Assembly (NCBI RefSeq): GCF_039555335.1
Contig: NC_092641.1
Coordinates: 39,078,437 to 39,142,436, forward strand
Length of the DNA stretch: 64,000 bases
Source: Amphiura filiformis
Taxonomy: Eukaryota; Echinodermata; Ophiuroidea; Amphilepidida; Amphiuridae
Reading direction: 5' to 3'
Under the pieces are notes generated by a model. The model had not been told where the DNA came from. It did not search any database and worked only from the letters and a program-made list of their open reading frames with translations. Below, piece after piece: positions 31,117 to 42,579 of the stretch. A program made the position numbers and the translations under genes. Positions within the stretch are counted from its first letter, which is position 1, and every line of letters begins with the position of its first letter.

Positions 31117-31263
31117 TAACAAAAGAATTTTTGACCATCTTTCTGAGTGCGGGTATAATAACAACTTTATTTTAAGGAATGTAGGTAAAACATTACTAAA
31201 ATGTAAATACCAACAACATCTTTCTCCTCTCTAGATGGAATGGGATATTCTAGGTTAAAAACA

Positions 31264-31412
31264 TACACTCCATATGGAAGACATGACCTTAATATTCCCA
31301 CACAGGAGGGTAGATTTCAAAATAAAGTCACCAATTCAGGTCACGTTATTTGACATTCACCCTCCTTGTGTGGAAGATTAAGGTTGAGCCTTCCATACTA
31401 GGGGTGTAGGCC
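31264..31412. mobile_element. Small MITE with imperfect inverted ends
   Basis: TATGGAAGACATGACCTTAA at the left, followed by CCCACACAGGAGGGT, mirrors ACCCTCCTTGTGTGG..TTAAGG..CTTCCATA at the right. About 45-bp arms enclose roughly 30 bp. From 31,420 to 32,270 there is only AT-rich DNA and the dispersed repeat shared with 19.6-20.3 kb. Confidence 0.6.
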
Positions 31413-32269
31413 TACGCATTACAACTGAAAAAGCTCGAAGTACGTTTTTGAACATCCATAATCATGCAGAATGCATAGACAAGTATTATCACAAACAGAT
31501 ACAGGGAAAGGGTATCGCTGGAATCTTCCTTCATGCCCGTTCTTTGGTAAAATGTCCAAATTTTGTCGCGTATTTGTTCCGTTCAAGTTAGAAGTGTAAA
31601 AAAAATTAAATTGTTAATAAATTGCTTAAAGGTGAAGGGTTAGTCATTCAAATTGTCATTTGGTATTTTTGAAATGAAATATAAAAACAAAGAAAACGAC
31701 AGTATTAACGAAGTTGAAGCCCCATTTAAATACATGTATCTAATTTATATAATGTCACTATATAAATTACAGATTCATGTAAATGCTTTATTTTGTCTTA
31801 AATACACGGTTGTCGGCTGAACCACTATAGCAGGCTATGTTAGCAGATCTATGGCAATGAAAAAGGTACCTAAATTTTGATGATTTTAATGATCGTCCGG
31901 ATGAGCAAATCACTGATTGGACCTTTAAAGCCATAATGCGATCAAATAATATAAAATTTTAATATGATTTTATTTTTCATATTTATAATGTTTACACATG
32001 TCCCAACGTATACCTAAAAGTTATGTAATCGGCCAAATGTGTTGTCTTTGTAGGTCAACAGAGCAAAGTTCGACATAAAGTCATGTATTTTATTATTTTT
32101 CTTTCACTTTATCTTGTTATTATCTTGTTAAAATGGACAGTAACCCTTCCCGGCAGTTATTATTATTAATAATTCAACATTGTAAAATAAAAAATAAAAA
32201 ATAAAAATTTGATCCAAACCCCATGTACACAAATATATTTTCCTTTAAATTATCATGATAGGCCTTCCA

Positions 32270-33017
32270 TTATTTAAATTTTAAAAAGACACAACATATG
32301 TTACAGACGAGAGCTAGGTACGTGTGTGCATAATGAGTTAGATTCGCTTTAATTACTATAAAATACAACAAATAATGTGGGACAGCTGTTGCATTATCGA
32401 TATTATAATCCATACATTGTTGTTGGTTTGGTTTTTCTATCGTTTAATAGAAATTGATGCAGGAATATGTGCACGGCATTGGTTTGCACAGGCCTACCTG
32501 TTGAAAATGGCTACAAAGGACATGTTTGTTAATTTCTAATTTGTATAATAATAGTTTCACGTTCTCCAATGTGGATGGTACAACGTGAGCTAGATCCAAC
32601 TCTTCGACAAATTAACGTTGTACCAATTATACAACCCTTTGCTCAAACTGCTTCTGATGACACTTTGCAAAGCGACCTACTGATATTACGGACGTCTGAT
32701 GATAATCTGGTGGAGCAGACCTGCAAGTGTCACCGTGTGTCCATCCAAGGAGCACAGCATTTAAGAATATAGGCTTGCAAACTATAGCCTGCAAACAGGC
32801 TTTTGGAAATATTTTAATGAGACATCGACGGTTTAGAGTTGTACAGATACGGTAACAACCACCTACAAAACGACTTTCATGTTATACTCCAGCTTCCTTT
32901 GAAGCTGTACAGTGTAAACCAATTGTTATAAAATGCCACTTCAGTATACAACCTAAAGAAATCCATCATCACATCGCCATCTTAAAGCAGGGATATCCTA
33001 GCTTACAGTTCTTCAAG
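32270..33017 (+). promoter_or_regulatory. Upstream region / 5' leader of GPCR-like gene A
   Basis: It aligns with 35,740-36,398 upstream of gene B. Shared words include CTTCTGATGACACTTTGCAAAG, T.TGTGTCCATCCAAG, and the final CTTCAAGATGACG / CTCAAGATGACG around the start codon. The small frame starting ATGTGGATGG at 32569 is broken in the duplicate, so I treat it as leader rather than a gene. No TATA box was assigned with confidence. Confidence 0.4.
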
Positions 33018-33668
33018 ATGACGACAGACACACATTTTCCAGACCTCACCGTAGATTCTTCCACGCTCTTAACCGGTCTCACTATCGCGAATCTTATCAT
33101 CAACTCTCTCAGTGCAGTTGTCTTGTATAATTTCCTAGACTTCCATTGCAGCAAACATTCTATGAGCAATTCCATTTGGTTTACTTTGCATTGCACAGCG
33201 GTTGGGTTTATCACTGGAGCCGCCATTTTTTCTGCCATGTTGACTAAATATTACTTTATGGGCCAAGTGTTATGTGTCGCCAGTGTCATCATCAATAACG
33301 CCATAATAGACTTAACTTTAGCTAAAATGTTACATCAAATAGATGATATGTATACCTCATGCCGGGAGATCACTTCGTTCCTAAAATTCACCAGAATCAC
33401 ATTCTTCTGCGCGTGGGTCCTTGCGTTGCTTTACTGTATTGTAATATTAGACAGACCAGGAGCATCCGAGATTGGTGACCATCATTCTGGCATGCATGGA
33501 TTGGTTATTATGGGAGATAGGAAAGCGATGATCACAATATTTTGCCCAAATCTTGTATTATTCCTTATGTTTGTTCGGTTACATATGAAGACTTATATCA
33601 CGGATAAGCCGTCTCAGGTCCATTGGATAATTATGAAGGATGAGGAAAAACAGATGATTAACGTTTGA
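33018..33668 (+). CDS. Five-membrane-segment GPCR-like protein, copy A (intronless)
   Basis: 216 residues, single exon, starting MTTDTHFPDL. Five hydrophobic helices are visible: about residues 16-41, 51-76, 80-105, 124-146 (FFCAWVLALLYCIVIL) and 168-190 (ITIFCPNLVLFLMF). A conserved loop, GASEIGDHHSGMHGLVIMGD, lies before helix 5, and the tail is short and charged (IMKDEEKQM). The pattern resembles the first five helices of a rhodopsin-family receptor, but there is no DRY, no CWxP and no NPxxY, and helices 6-7 are absent before the stop. It could be an unrelated multi-pass protein. Copy B (36399-37040) keeps length and helices, so selection at the protein level is likely. Function unknown. 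Confidence 0.7.
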   Translation: MTTDTHFPDLTVDSSTLLTGLTIANLIINSLSAVVLYNFLDFHCSKHSMSNSIWFTLHCTAVGFITGAAIFSAMLTKYYFMGQVLCVASVIINNAIIDLTLAKMLHQIDDMYTSCREITSFLKFTRITFFCAWVLALLYCIVILDRPGASEIGDHHSGMHGLVIMGDRKAMITIFCPNLVLFLMFVRLHMKTYITDKPSQVHWIIMKDEEKQMINV

Positions 33669-33736
33669 CAAATTTAAACAACCATAAACTTTAAAGTAAC
33701 ACCGAAAAAAATGTATTCATCCATTTATGGAATGGT

Positions 33737-33997
33737 CATATGTGATGCGATCAAGCAAAATCAGTCGGAACTCGGCAATAATAAATTTTCAGTTTCTTAC
33801 AGGATAGTAAAAAACATTTACAAAGCCGGATTTGGCAGAAAACCCCATTGAAATTGAACAACCAGTTCCAAAGATATGAGCAATTAAAGAGTTTCCAAAA
33901 CAGGAAGAAACAAAAGGAAATATTTCCTTTATTTGGCTATATCTCAAAATCAATATTTCCGAGTTCCGACTGATTTTGCTTGATCGCATCACATATG
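33737..33997. mobile_element. MITE with perfect 39-bp inverted ends
   Basis: 33737-33775 (CATATGTGATGCGATCAAGC..) is the exact reverse complement of 33959-33997. The 183-bp interior has no coding capacity. It lies about 70 bp after the stop of gene A and is absent behind gene B, so insertion postdates the duplication. Confidence 0.9.
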
Positions 33998-34011
33998 TGC
34001 GTAGCCATTAA

Positions 34012-34404
34012 CAGTGGACTTCGGGTATATATATAAATGTGCTTTTATAAATGCGCACGTGACATCTGCAAGTCGCCATACCGTGTTCAACGATGTAAGG
34101 TACGCGGATGTACACAGACTCCACACGTTCGGGGCCTCCAAATTTTGGCCTGGCCCAGGGCCCACATAAGGTAAATTCCACCCTGGTTATAAGGGCCCGT
34201 ATTGCTCCTTGTCCATGGGCCCCTGATGCTCTTGCTACGCCCCTGGCCAGTGGTAGCCACGAAACAAGGTCACAACTGTAGCCACTCCCTCAATGGTTGC
34301 CATTTCAGTGATTGACAGTGATGTAATGCAAGCATGGCGCTGGCCATCTGGTCACATGCGCATTTATAAAAGCGCATTTATATATATATAACCGAAGTCT
34401 ACTG
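34012..34404. mobile_element. GCGCATTTATAAA-type MITE with ATTAA target duplication
   Basis: The ends CAGTGGACTTCGG and CCGAAGTCTACTG are inverted. The similarity extends about 60 bp inward through TATATATATAAATG and GCGCA.GTGAC blocks. It is flanked by direct ATTAA at 34007-34011 and 34405-34409, a clean target-site duplication. No transposase, so non-autonomous. Relatives are at 37967-38744 and 16740-16809. Confidence 0.85.
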
Positions 34405-34599
34405 ATTAAGACCAAGAAGTGACACGCGACGGACCATAAATAAACTAACGAGTAAAACTTTGCAGAGAATTATTCAATGATTTGTTCAAGCTTAGGTTTT
34501 AAAATGCATAGCTAGAGAACAGAGAACGCGTATTACATGACCTACTACAGATATTAAATATATCCCACCAGCGAACTGTATATCAACAAATAGGGAATG

Positions 34600-34668
34600 T
34601 CACATGACTGGAATCGAACCCTTGATCTTTAATTACGTAATTGACAAGTATCCAAACCACTGTAGTCC
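34600..34668 (-). pseudogene. tRNA-like relic, copy 1
   Basis: The minus strand reads AGTGGTTTGGATACTTGTC then GGGTTCGATTCCAGTC, giving D-arm-like and T-arm-like parts. It is duplicated at 37485-37548 within the segmental duplication. Anticodon and acceptor stems do not form cleanly, so it is probably a tRNA-derived SINE or pseudogene. Confidence 0.45.
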
Positions 34669-34688
34669 ATTTGGCTTCCTCGAGAGAT

Positions 34689-34788
34689 TGACGTCAGATG
34701 TACCGCCTTTGATGGCGCGTGCAAACACGTCAGTTATTTGAGTCAACGAACCCAATTCATACACGCACTGGAGCACAGATTGACGTCA
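34689..34788. promoter_or_regulatory. CRE-type site pair
   Basis: Perfect palindromic TGACGTCA at 34689-34696 and 34781-34788. TGACGTCA is the consensus for CREB/ATF bZIP proteins. The matching duplicate region 37575-37699 also has several. It lies between GPCR-like genes A and B. Confidence 0.45.
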
Positions 34789-35049
34789 CTTTCACGAGGA
34801 AGCTGAATGAAGTGGCTCATAGAAATAATACAAATTTGAAGCTACGCCCCACGGGTACACTTAGCTCGTTTAAATGGAGATTCAATCTGACTTGACAGGA
34901 TTTATTTGAATAATATAATCATTAGGTATAGAACAGACTTCTAGCTTATATAGTAGCTTAAGAAATTACCTTACCTTGACGACCAAGTAAAATTTAATAC
35001 AATCAATAATTGACATGCTTGTATAATACGTATTTTCTAAATTGTATAA

Positions 35050-35800
35050 CTCTTTTTGTTACAACCTATATAAACCATTTCAGAGGTTTTACGTCTCAGT
35101 ATTAGGAAACTTTCTTTCCTAACGGCACCATGTCAACCCGGGTGTGTCAACAATACCAAGAAACCTTGCTTTTAGCCTTGTAAAAGTACCGTATTTGTTC
35201 GTCATTTTCCGTGATTCCTTTTCGCCAATCGGCACCAGATAAATCAATGCCTTCCTTTTTGAAAGAATGCTGAAGATCCATAAAACATTAATCACAACAA
35301 TAGTCGTTAATGTTTTGAAACGGATCAGAAATATTACACAACTGATGGCATATAATACAGTCTACTTACATTATTCTTAAAGCTTCTTATACCATTTTCA
35401 CCCTGATGTGGCAATTGCGTCAATGCGCGCGAGTGTGCGTGTGTACGGCAGCACGGTGAGCGAACGCAGCGACTTAAAGCTGCGCCCAAAGAAATAGCAC
35501 TGACGTTTCTACCACATAAAAGAGAAAATGGTATAGTATCTGCGTCGAAATGTTTGTCAAGTTATCAACTATAATTCTGCCAGCATTAATTTGTTAGCAC
35601 TTCAGACATGTCTGTGGTGTTTTGTAAATTGAGTTTTCCAATTCATAACCAGCGTGATTTCCTTAAAATAAGGTTTATGAATATTCTATAAAGCGACACA
35701 ACACGAGTTGTTGCTGGTATACACAACACAAGTTGAAGCGCTTTAATTTACTTACTATAATTATGTCTATAAAATATAATGAGTATTTACGGGCGCATCT
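35050..35800. repeat. Segmental duplication block upstream of gene B (partner 39040-40830)
   Basis: The TTTACGTCT..TATTAGGAA..CTTTCTTTCCT block, the CCTTGTAAAAGTACCGTA block, GCTTCTTATACCATTTTCAC, AAAGCTGCGCCCAAAGAAAT and GTTATCAACTAT recur in order at 39040-40830. No coding frame is seen. It lies just upstream of the leader of gene B. Confidence 0.75.
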
Positions 35801-36398
35801 GTTGCATAGTTTTGCATTATCGATATTATATTCCACATATTTTTGATAACGTTCATCGTTTTGTAGACAAACGGATTGAAAAGCAAGAATATCTGTGCGG
35901 CTTTGTTTTGCACAGGACTACCTACTAAAAACTTGTATGATTTTTTAAATGATATTTCTATGAGGGTAGGTTCACGTTCTACAATGTGGATGATATTCTG
36001 CAATCTTCAATTCTTCAACATTCCGATACAAATGAAGTACCACTGCAGACTTGGATAGCTCAAAACGCTTCTGATGACACTTTGCAAAGCCATCTACTGA
36101 AATTACGCACGTCTCATGATAGTCTGATGTTGCAGTCCTGATAGTGCCACTCTGTGTCCATCCAAGAAGCACAACACCTATTGCGAAAATATGCTTCAAC
36201 TTTATAGCCTGCGACCAGGGCCTGTGAAAACATTTATAAGATATCTTTACAGTTTCAAGTCGGAAGTAACTACCTCCAGAGACCCTTTTCTGGTCATACT
36301 CTAGCTGCTTCTGTGGGAAACAGTTTCAACAAAAATTGGCTTTAAATGCCACTCATAAAGAAACCCTTCATCATATCGTCATCTTAAAGTTCCTCAAG

Positions 36399-37040
36399 AT
36401 GACGCCAGACACACATTTTCCAGACTTCCCCATAGATTCTGCCACGCTCTTAACCGGTCTCACTATCACGAATCTCATCATCAATTCCCTTAGCGCAGTT
36501 GCTTTGTGCAATCTCCTAGATTTTCACTGTGGCAAACATTCCATGAGGAATTCCATTTGGTTTACTTTACTTTGCACTGCAGTTGGGTTTATCACCGGAG
36601 CCGCCATTTTTTCTGCCATGCTGACTAAATATCACTTTATGGGTCACGTGTTATGTATCTCCAGTGTTATCATCCATAACGCCATAATAGACTTAACTTT
36701 AGTTAAAATGTTACATCAAAAAGGTGATACAATTATGAATACCTCATGCCTGGAGATCACTTCGTTCCTAAAATTCACCCGAATCACTTTCATCTGCTTG
36801 TGGGCCCTTGCTTTGCTTTACTGTGTTGTAGTAGTAGACAGAACAGGAGCATCCGAGATTGGTGACCATCATTCTGGCATGCATGGATTGGTTATTATGG
36901 GAGATAGGAAAGCGATGATCACAATATTTTGTCCTAATCTTGTATTAATCCTTATATTTGTTCGGTTACACCTGAAAATGTATATATCGCAGCGCCATTG
37001 TACAATAAAGGATGAGAAGAAAATGATGACTAACGTTTGA
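36399..37040 (+). CDS. Five-membrane-segment GPCR-like protein, copy B (intronless)
   Basis: Starting at MTPDTHFPDF, which aligns with the start of copy A, the product is 213 residues. An upstream in-frame ATG at 36336 would add 21 residues not matched in A. Helices are at equivalent places: LLTGLTITNLIINSLSAVAL, WFTLLCTAVGFITGAAIF, a third VLCISSVII helix, FICLWALALLYCVVVV and ITIFCPNLVLILIF. The GASEIGDHHSGMHGLVIMGD loop is identical to copy A. Two residues are inserted between helices 3 and 4 (KGDTIMN against IDDMY). Intact ORFs in both copies argue for function. GPCR-like is inference from helix pattern only. Confidence 0.7.
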   Translation: MTPDTHFPDFPIDSATLLTGLTITNLIINSLSAVALCNLLDFHCGKHSMRNSIWFTLLCTAVGFITGAAIFSAMLTKYHFMGHVLCISSVIIHNAIIDLTLVKMLHQKGDTIMNTSCLEITSFLKFTRITFICLWALALLYCVVVVDRTGASEIGDHHSGMHGLVIMGDRKAMITIFCPNLVLILIFVRLHLKMYISQRHCTIKDEKKMMTNV

Positions 37041-37484
37041 CAGATTTAAACGGTGATTAACTTTACACAAACGAGTAAATATTTGCAGAGAATGTTCTTT
37101 GATTTGGTCAAGTTTAAAAACGCATCTACAATCTCGGGAAAAATGTGTTCGAACATCTACTCTAATTTCCATATTCTTCTTACTATGGTGCGCACACTAA
37201 ATTATATAGGAGTCACTGGAAACTAAGAATTATAATAGTGTTGTCGCAATGTTAATTTTAAGCGTACCCCCTCCCCTTTCCCCACCAAACAATATTGAGA
37301 GAAGATACGGTGAAGATGAGCATATTGGGCATGCAAACATTGTACGGGAGGGTAGAAGGCCTAAAGTGTTTGAACAATTATTTCTAAGATTGTAGCTAGA
37401 GAACAGAAAACGGTTATTAAGGACCTACAGACATGACAGATAAATACAGCGAACTGTATACGGTATATCAAGAAATGGTGAATG

Positions 37485-37548
37485 TGGCGTGACTGGAATC
37501 GAACCCGGGATCTCTTGCGTAATAAACACGTATCCAAACCACTGTAAG
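37485..37548 (-). pseudogene. tRNA-like relic, copy 2
   Basis: The minus strand has CAGTGGTTTGGATACGTG and a good T-arm, CCGGGTTCGATTCCAG. It is the duplicate of 34600-34668, slightly better preserved. Incomplete acceptor pairing makes a working tRNA unlikely. Confidence 0.45.
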
Positions 37549-37574
37549 TAGTCCATTTGGCTTCCTCGCAAGAG

Positions 37575-37699
37575 TGACGTCAGTATTATGTCGAAGTTAC
37601 TTCGCGCGTATACACCGCCTTTGATCGTGCGTTGCAACTACTTCAATTCTCTGAGTCAACGTGCGCACACTGACGTCACTGGAGCACACAACGACGTCA
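37575..37699. promoter_or_regulatory. CRE-type site cluster
   Basis: Perfect TGACGTCA at 37575-37582 and 37671-37678 and a one-base variant CGACGTCA at 37692-37699. The neighbouring words (GAGTCAAC, CTGGAGCACA) are shared with 34740-34790. Another TGACGTCA is at 38914-38921. Confidence 0.45.
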
Positions 37700-37966
37700 C
37701 GTTCAGCTACGCCACACTGGTACGCTTAGCTCGTTTAAATGTTGAGTCAATCTGCTTTGACATGATTTCCGGGAGTAAATTTTTAATCATTAGGTATTGA
37801 ACGCATTGGCAAATAAATATCGTCTTATTTATTAGTAAATTATCCCCTTGATAGTTGGAGTATCACAACATACAATCGTGGGTTTTTTTTTCATACTGGT
37901 GAGCCTCAGATATAAAACACAACTCGTCACTTTGTATTAAACCGACCTTGACGTTTTCACTTTCTT

Positions 37967-38744
37967 CAGTAGGCTTCGACTTTATTTATAAATACGTATT
38001 TATAAATACGCACGTGACCCATGGGCATGACATACCAAAACCAGCAAGGATGGCAAAATCCTCATACATTGATCACAATACAGAAAAGGATAAAGTATAG
38101 GAACTCTGTAGATAAATATCATCAAATTTTGCTAAATTATTACATATGGGGGGGGTTCCGAATTTGTAATATGCATGTAAGTTATCAAAAACAACATCTT
38201 GAAAGTATTTGACGACGGAAATAATGTAATCACAAAGTTGAACAAAATATACAATTTTTGCTGTCATGATGCAGTCATGTCTACAGTAGAATTCATCTCG
38301 ACCTTTGCAGGACTTAACCCCATTAAAAGCTATTAAACCAAGATAACACTCATTGAAACAGCTCAACTGATTAAATCGGATCTTCTCTGGTTGTGCACAA
38401 GTGACTGTTTTCATGTGCGATATCGCAATAAAGATGGTATTCATAGCTTCAGTTGGGTAACCGATTATAAAGGAAACTGTTAACGTAGGGCTATTTGTAA
38501 AGGTCACGCGTCAATGGGAAAGAGCACTGTGTATTGTGTATAGGAAAACGGACAGTAACTGCAGTATGTACTGTACATTAGTCTCATGTTGTTCCGTCTT
38601 TGCATTCAAAATGTATAGGAAGACCCCCCGCTATGTATAGAAGGTCACTTCAAGACTTACTGTCAACAAGCAGTTATGGCAGCGCGGAGGTGGTCACGTG
38701 CGTATTTATAAAAACGTATTTATAAATATAGTCGAAGCATATTG
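37967..38744. mobile_element. GCTTCGACT / GCGTATTTATAAATACG element, 0.78 kb
   Basis: The left end CAGTAGGCTTCGACTTTATT + TATAAATACG and the right end TATTTATAAATATAGTCGAA + GCATATTG are inverted relatives. Inner ends GCACGTGACC and GGTCACGTGC are also inverted. Interior non-coding. It belongs to the family of 34012-34404. The target duplication is not clear (TTTCTT versus TTATTT). Confidence 0.7.
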
Positions 38745-39039
38745 TTATTTTTGTGCAAGTTGTTGCTATGTTTGCTACACACGCTCGGTGCATCGCGTAC
38801 GGCGCTGCACAAGTTTAATTATATGGGAACGGTTTATAGTACTTGATATTCCTCAATGCAAAATTCACAATGATTTATAATCAAAGACAGAATTAAAAAG
38901 AATAGTGTGCGTCTGACGTCATCTGTCAATCAAAATCGGGCACGGTTTGTTTACGAGTGTCTTAATTATTGAGTTTCTGAGCGCGGTGGTACAATATGGT
39001 ATAACAGCGTGCTTTATTGTTCATTTTGCACCTTCAGAT

Positions 39040-40830
39040 ATATAAACCGTCTCAGAAGTTTACGTCTTGTATTAGGAATCTTTCTTTCCTTAAGGCATCA
39101 TATCAACAATGCCAAGAAACATTGCTTTTTGCCTTGTAAAAGTACCGTACTTTTTCGCCATTTCCTGTGATTCATGTTTTCCTATCGGCATCAGATGAAT
39201 CAAGGCCTTCCTTTTACGCGCTATTAACCAATCACGGGTTACGAGGAGTTTGATTGACACAGACAGTTTTGAAGTGTTTAGCCAAAATAATAAATAAGGT
39301 ATCTGTGCATTAAATAATATCATGATTTAACATGATTTGCACGATTGTTATGGGAATTTATTGGACTAAAATAGCCAATGAAACTATGAAACTAAGACCG
39401 ATGGACGGTACAAATTCAAAAGTATCAGACTTATCGATTTGTACACATCATGAGTTTTCATTTTCCGTCAACATGATCAACATTTACCGTAGCAACTAGC
39501 AAGCCCTATTGTCAACAGCACTCACAAAGATTGAACATGTTGAACAAGGTTATCCTACTGTCATTTGCTCACAACTTTTGAATCTGTACCTTCTATCGGT
39601 TTTAGTTTCATATTTAACTTCGTTAGTTTTTCATCATTTGCAGTCACTGATATCTCAAATCAAAGAAAGCACCCTTGCCGTTATTATGGTCACCTCGATT
39701 TTGGAAATCAATCCTCACTTTGGCTGGCTAGGTCGTGAGATCATGAACTGCTGCTTTATTTAATTGTGCTGACTTTACATGGTATACAAAAAGTATAAAG
39801 GATACATCTCACGGTTGTTTGATATAGAATTGGCTTCATTATTAACTGAATGCAAACTATAGATGGCGCTATTTATCCTAAATCATATTTCTATATTTGC
39901 AAGGGGTAGGGGATTAATACTGCCATTAAAACAGCTGGAATAGGTGAAACAAGAAACAAGGAAATTTTATAAACTTATTTTATCAGACATTAAAAGGAAT
40001 TATTTGTATTAAAAACTTGAAAGAGTAATTTCCAGTTACTAAATAGCGCTACCAATTTCGTCATTAATAGATACATTTTATATCCGAAAAAGCTTTAAGA
40101 TATGCTATAAAAGTGAATAATTTTGTAAAAGACGGAAAATTAAAGTTGAGAATGACTCAAAAGCGTCTGTATACATTAGCATGATATTACATTTAGCTGT
40201 TTAAGCCTACAATATGGTTGTACATAATGTTTTGTTTGAAAAACTAATAAATGGTCCCCTCAAACAACCGTGAAATATCTGGAGCGCCAGATATAATTAA
40301 CAGAATGCCCTCTGAGCCGCCGTTATAGGATACCCACGGGATACAGCAACCAAAAATAAATTACACGATTGGCCTAAAATCCGGCCTACCTACATTATTC
40401 TTAGAGCTTCTTATACCATTTTCACCCGAATGTAGCAATTACGTCACTGCGTTGAAACAGTTGTTTCGCCCGCGGATCAATGCGGCGTCTGTAAGTGCGG
40501 GCGTGTGTGTGTGCGCCAGCAAGTTGAGCGAAGGCTTAAAAGCTGCGCCCAAAGAAATCACACTGACATTTCTGCTGCATAAGGGAGTAACGTGGTATGC
40601 GCCGGAATGTTCGTTAAGTTATCAACTATTCTGACAGCACCAATTCGTTAGCATTTCTGTCATGTCTCTCGTGTACACATACACATTATATAATCTTTAT
40701 TTTTTAAATTGAGTTCTCCAATTTATAACCAGTGGGATTTCAATAATATAAGGCCTATAATTAGAGACAAAAACCGAGTTGTTGCTGCATGGTATACGTG
40801 GCACAAGTTGCCGATAAATCGGCAGTACTT
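39040..40830. repeat. Third segmental-duplication fragment, gene lost or not copied
   Basis: It aligns with 35050-35800 at both ends (39045-39210 and 40390-40830), interrupted by about 1.1 kb that includes a foldback-like segment with TCACGGTTGTTTGA at 39809-39822 and its reverse complement at 40260-40273. No GPCR-like frame follows, so the third copy ends before the gene. Confidence 0.6.
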
Positions 40831-41119
40831 GGAATTGAAAAATCGGCGAAAATAAATCTCCAAACTACTCCTTTTTAGTCATAAATCAAAGGTAGTCCTT
40901 CAAAGTTTCATTCTGGGAAATATGCCGATCAAATCTTGTGAACTTTTATTTTTATATCAATTTCAAAAATGCCCATGTGTCATATCAATTTGTAAGCGCT
41001 CTTTTTTAAAGGTCATAGTTCATTGAGTTTACAACCGTATGACAAAACAGGCGAAAATAGTTACTTTTTGCACAAGATTTGCTAGTGACTCTAGTACATG
41101 GACAATATAAGTGTGCTTT

Positions 41120-41548
41120 TTCATTTAATGATATAAAATTTGAAAAATATTGTAAGGGACACTTGAGGTTTTGACTTTTAAAACCTACATTTTGGTCAAA
41201 AAATGTGCTTGGATAGGTAGTTTTCAACAGATTTTCCACATTCGCCTTGCTATCACATTGAATTGTGTTATCTGTTGACATGATCTAGTGACTATGAGTG
41301 TTTTTAGGGGGAAGCGTTAGCTTTCGTTTGATATAAACAAAAATTCTGATTGGATGAAGGGAACATTTGAGGTTTCGACAAAAACCAATCAAAGAGGCCC
41401 ATTTTTAGCTAGAAGTTTCACAGGTCCTACATTGCTATGCACTCAACCGTGTAGTGTAGTCAATGACTGTAGTTGAGACATTCGCTGCTTGTTGTTCTCT
41501 GCTTGAAAGCTCTTGGGACGAAAGTGTGTGCTCAGGTGTATCGAGGTG
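41120..41548. repeat. Dispersed repeat, copy 2 (inverse of 25110-25530)
   Basis: Reverse-complement relative of 25110-25530. It stops at GGTGTATCGAGGTGTAA where the 41550-42514 element begins, suggesting that element inserted into this repeat. Confidence 0.8.
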
Positions 41549-41549
41549 T

Positions 41550-42514
41550 AAACTCGTCGCCAGAGTGCTACACTATCGTAAGTGACATTTTTGGCCAAAA
41601 TGATATTTTGACGAATTATGGAAGGCCATATAAAAACGCACATTTTAAACCAGGTTTTAAGTTTCAAAATTGCTTAATTATTTTTTAATTAATAAAATAA
41701 AATATCGTAAGTACAATGCAATTTTAATTAATGCATGCAAGACTATCGTATGTGCCACTTACGATAGTCTTGCACGCTAATTTTGTTTTTCATTTGCTGC
41801 AAGACCATCGTATATGCCACATACGTTACTTTATTGGACCTAAACAACAAAATCACGGAATGCTACACCATCGTAAGTGCAAAACAGTCTCCGACACATC
41901 ACTGGCTGTGACGCTGACGGCTGTATGCGTTGTCATCATGCTGGCTACGTTCATAGCTCCCATGACTGGTAATAGAGACGATAAATCCGGTGTTTTTAGT
42001 TTTAGATTGAGTAATAAATCTTCAGAGATAACATTACGGTAAAAGGTGTCTTGCTATTGTAGGTATGCCAAAATAAATTAACTCTTGTTAAGAAACATAA
42101 AATGACAAAATATTGGATATTTGAGCCGATATTACGCATATCCTAATTTAGCAATGAATGCTACACTATCGTATGTGGCACATACGATAGTGTTGCACTC
42201 TACACTTATTTCTATTTGAGTGCAACACTATCGTATGTGGCACATACGATAGTGTTGCACTCTACACTAATTTCAATTTGAGTGTAACACTATCGTATGT
42301 GGCACTTAAGATATCTAAATCAGTAAATAATTCATCGATTTATTAAATTTAACACCATTTATATAGTTTATATTATTAAATTCAAATTGCTTTACATTCC
42401 CATGTCATTTTATGGCTACTTGGAAACAAACGGCTACGCTAAACACAAAAATGCTTCTCCTGTAAAACTGTCCAAACTGCACTTACGATAGTGTAGCACT
42501 CTGCCGACGAATTG
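41550..42514. mobile_element. TIR element with internal CACTATCGTATGTG palindromes
   Basis: The ends CAGAGTGCTACACTATCGTA + AGTG (41561-41584) and its exact reverse complement (42480-42503) extend outward, with mismatches, to about 35 bp. Inside, a perfect palindrome of CACTATCGTATGTG, G, CACATACGATAGTG occurs at 42164-42192 and 42226-42254, with a half copy at 42288. These form a 62-bp tandem repeat. Diverged palindromes are at 41739-41771 and about 41801-41828. No transposase frame. Confidence 0.8.
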
Positions 42515-42579
42515 TGCGCATGTTGGTTTTTAAGAGAATCGTTTTTGTATAGAAACCTTTCCATATGTTTCTGTGGGTA

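Noticed and set aside
32569..32772. 67-residue frame upstream of GPCR-like gene A
   Set aside because: The duplicated counterpart at about 35985-36190 is not open, so it is leader sequence.
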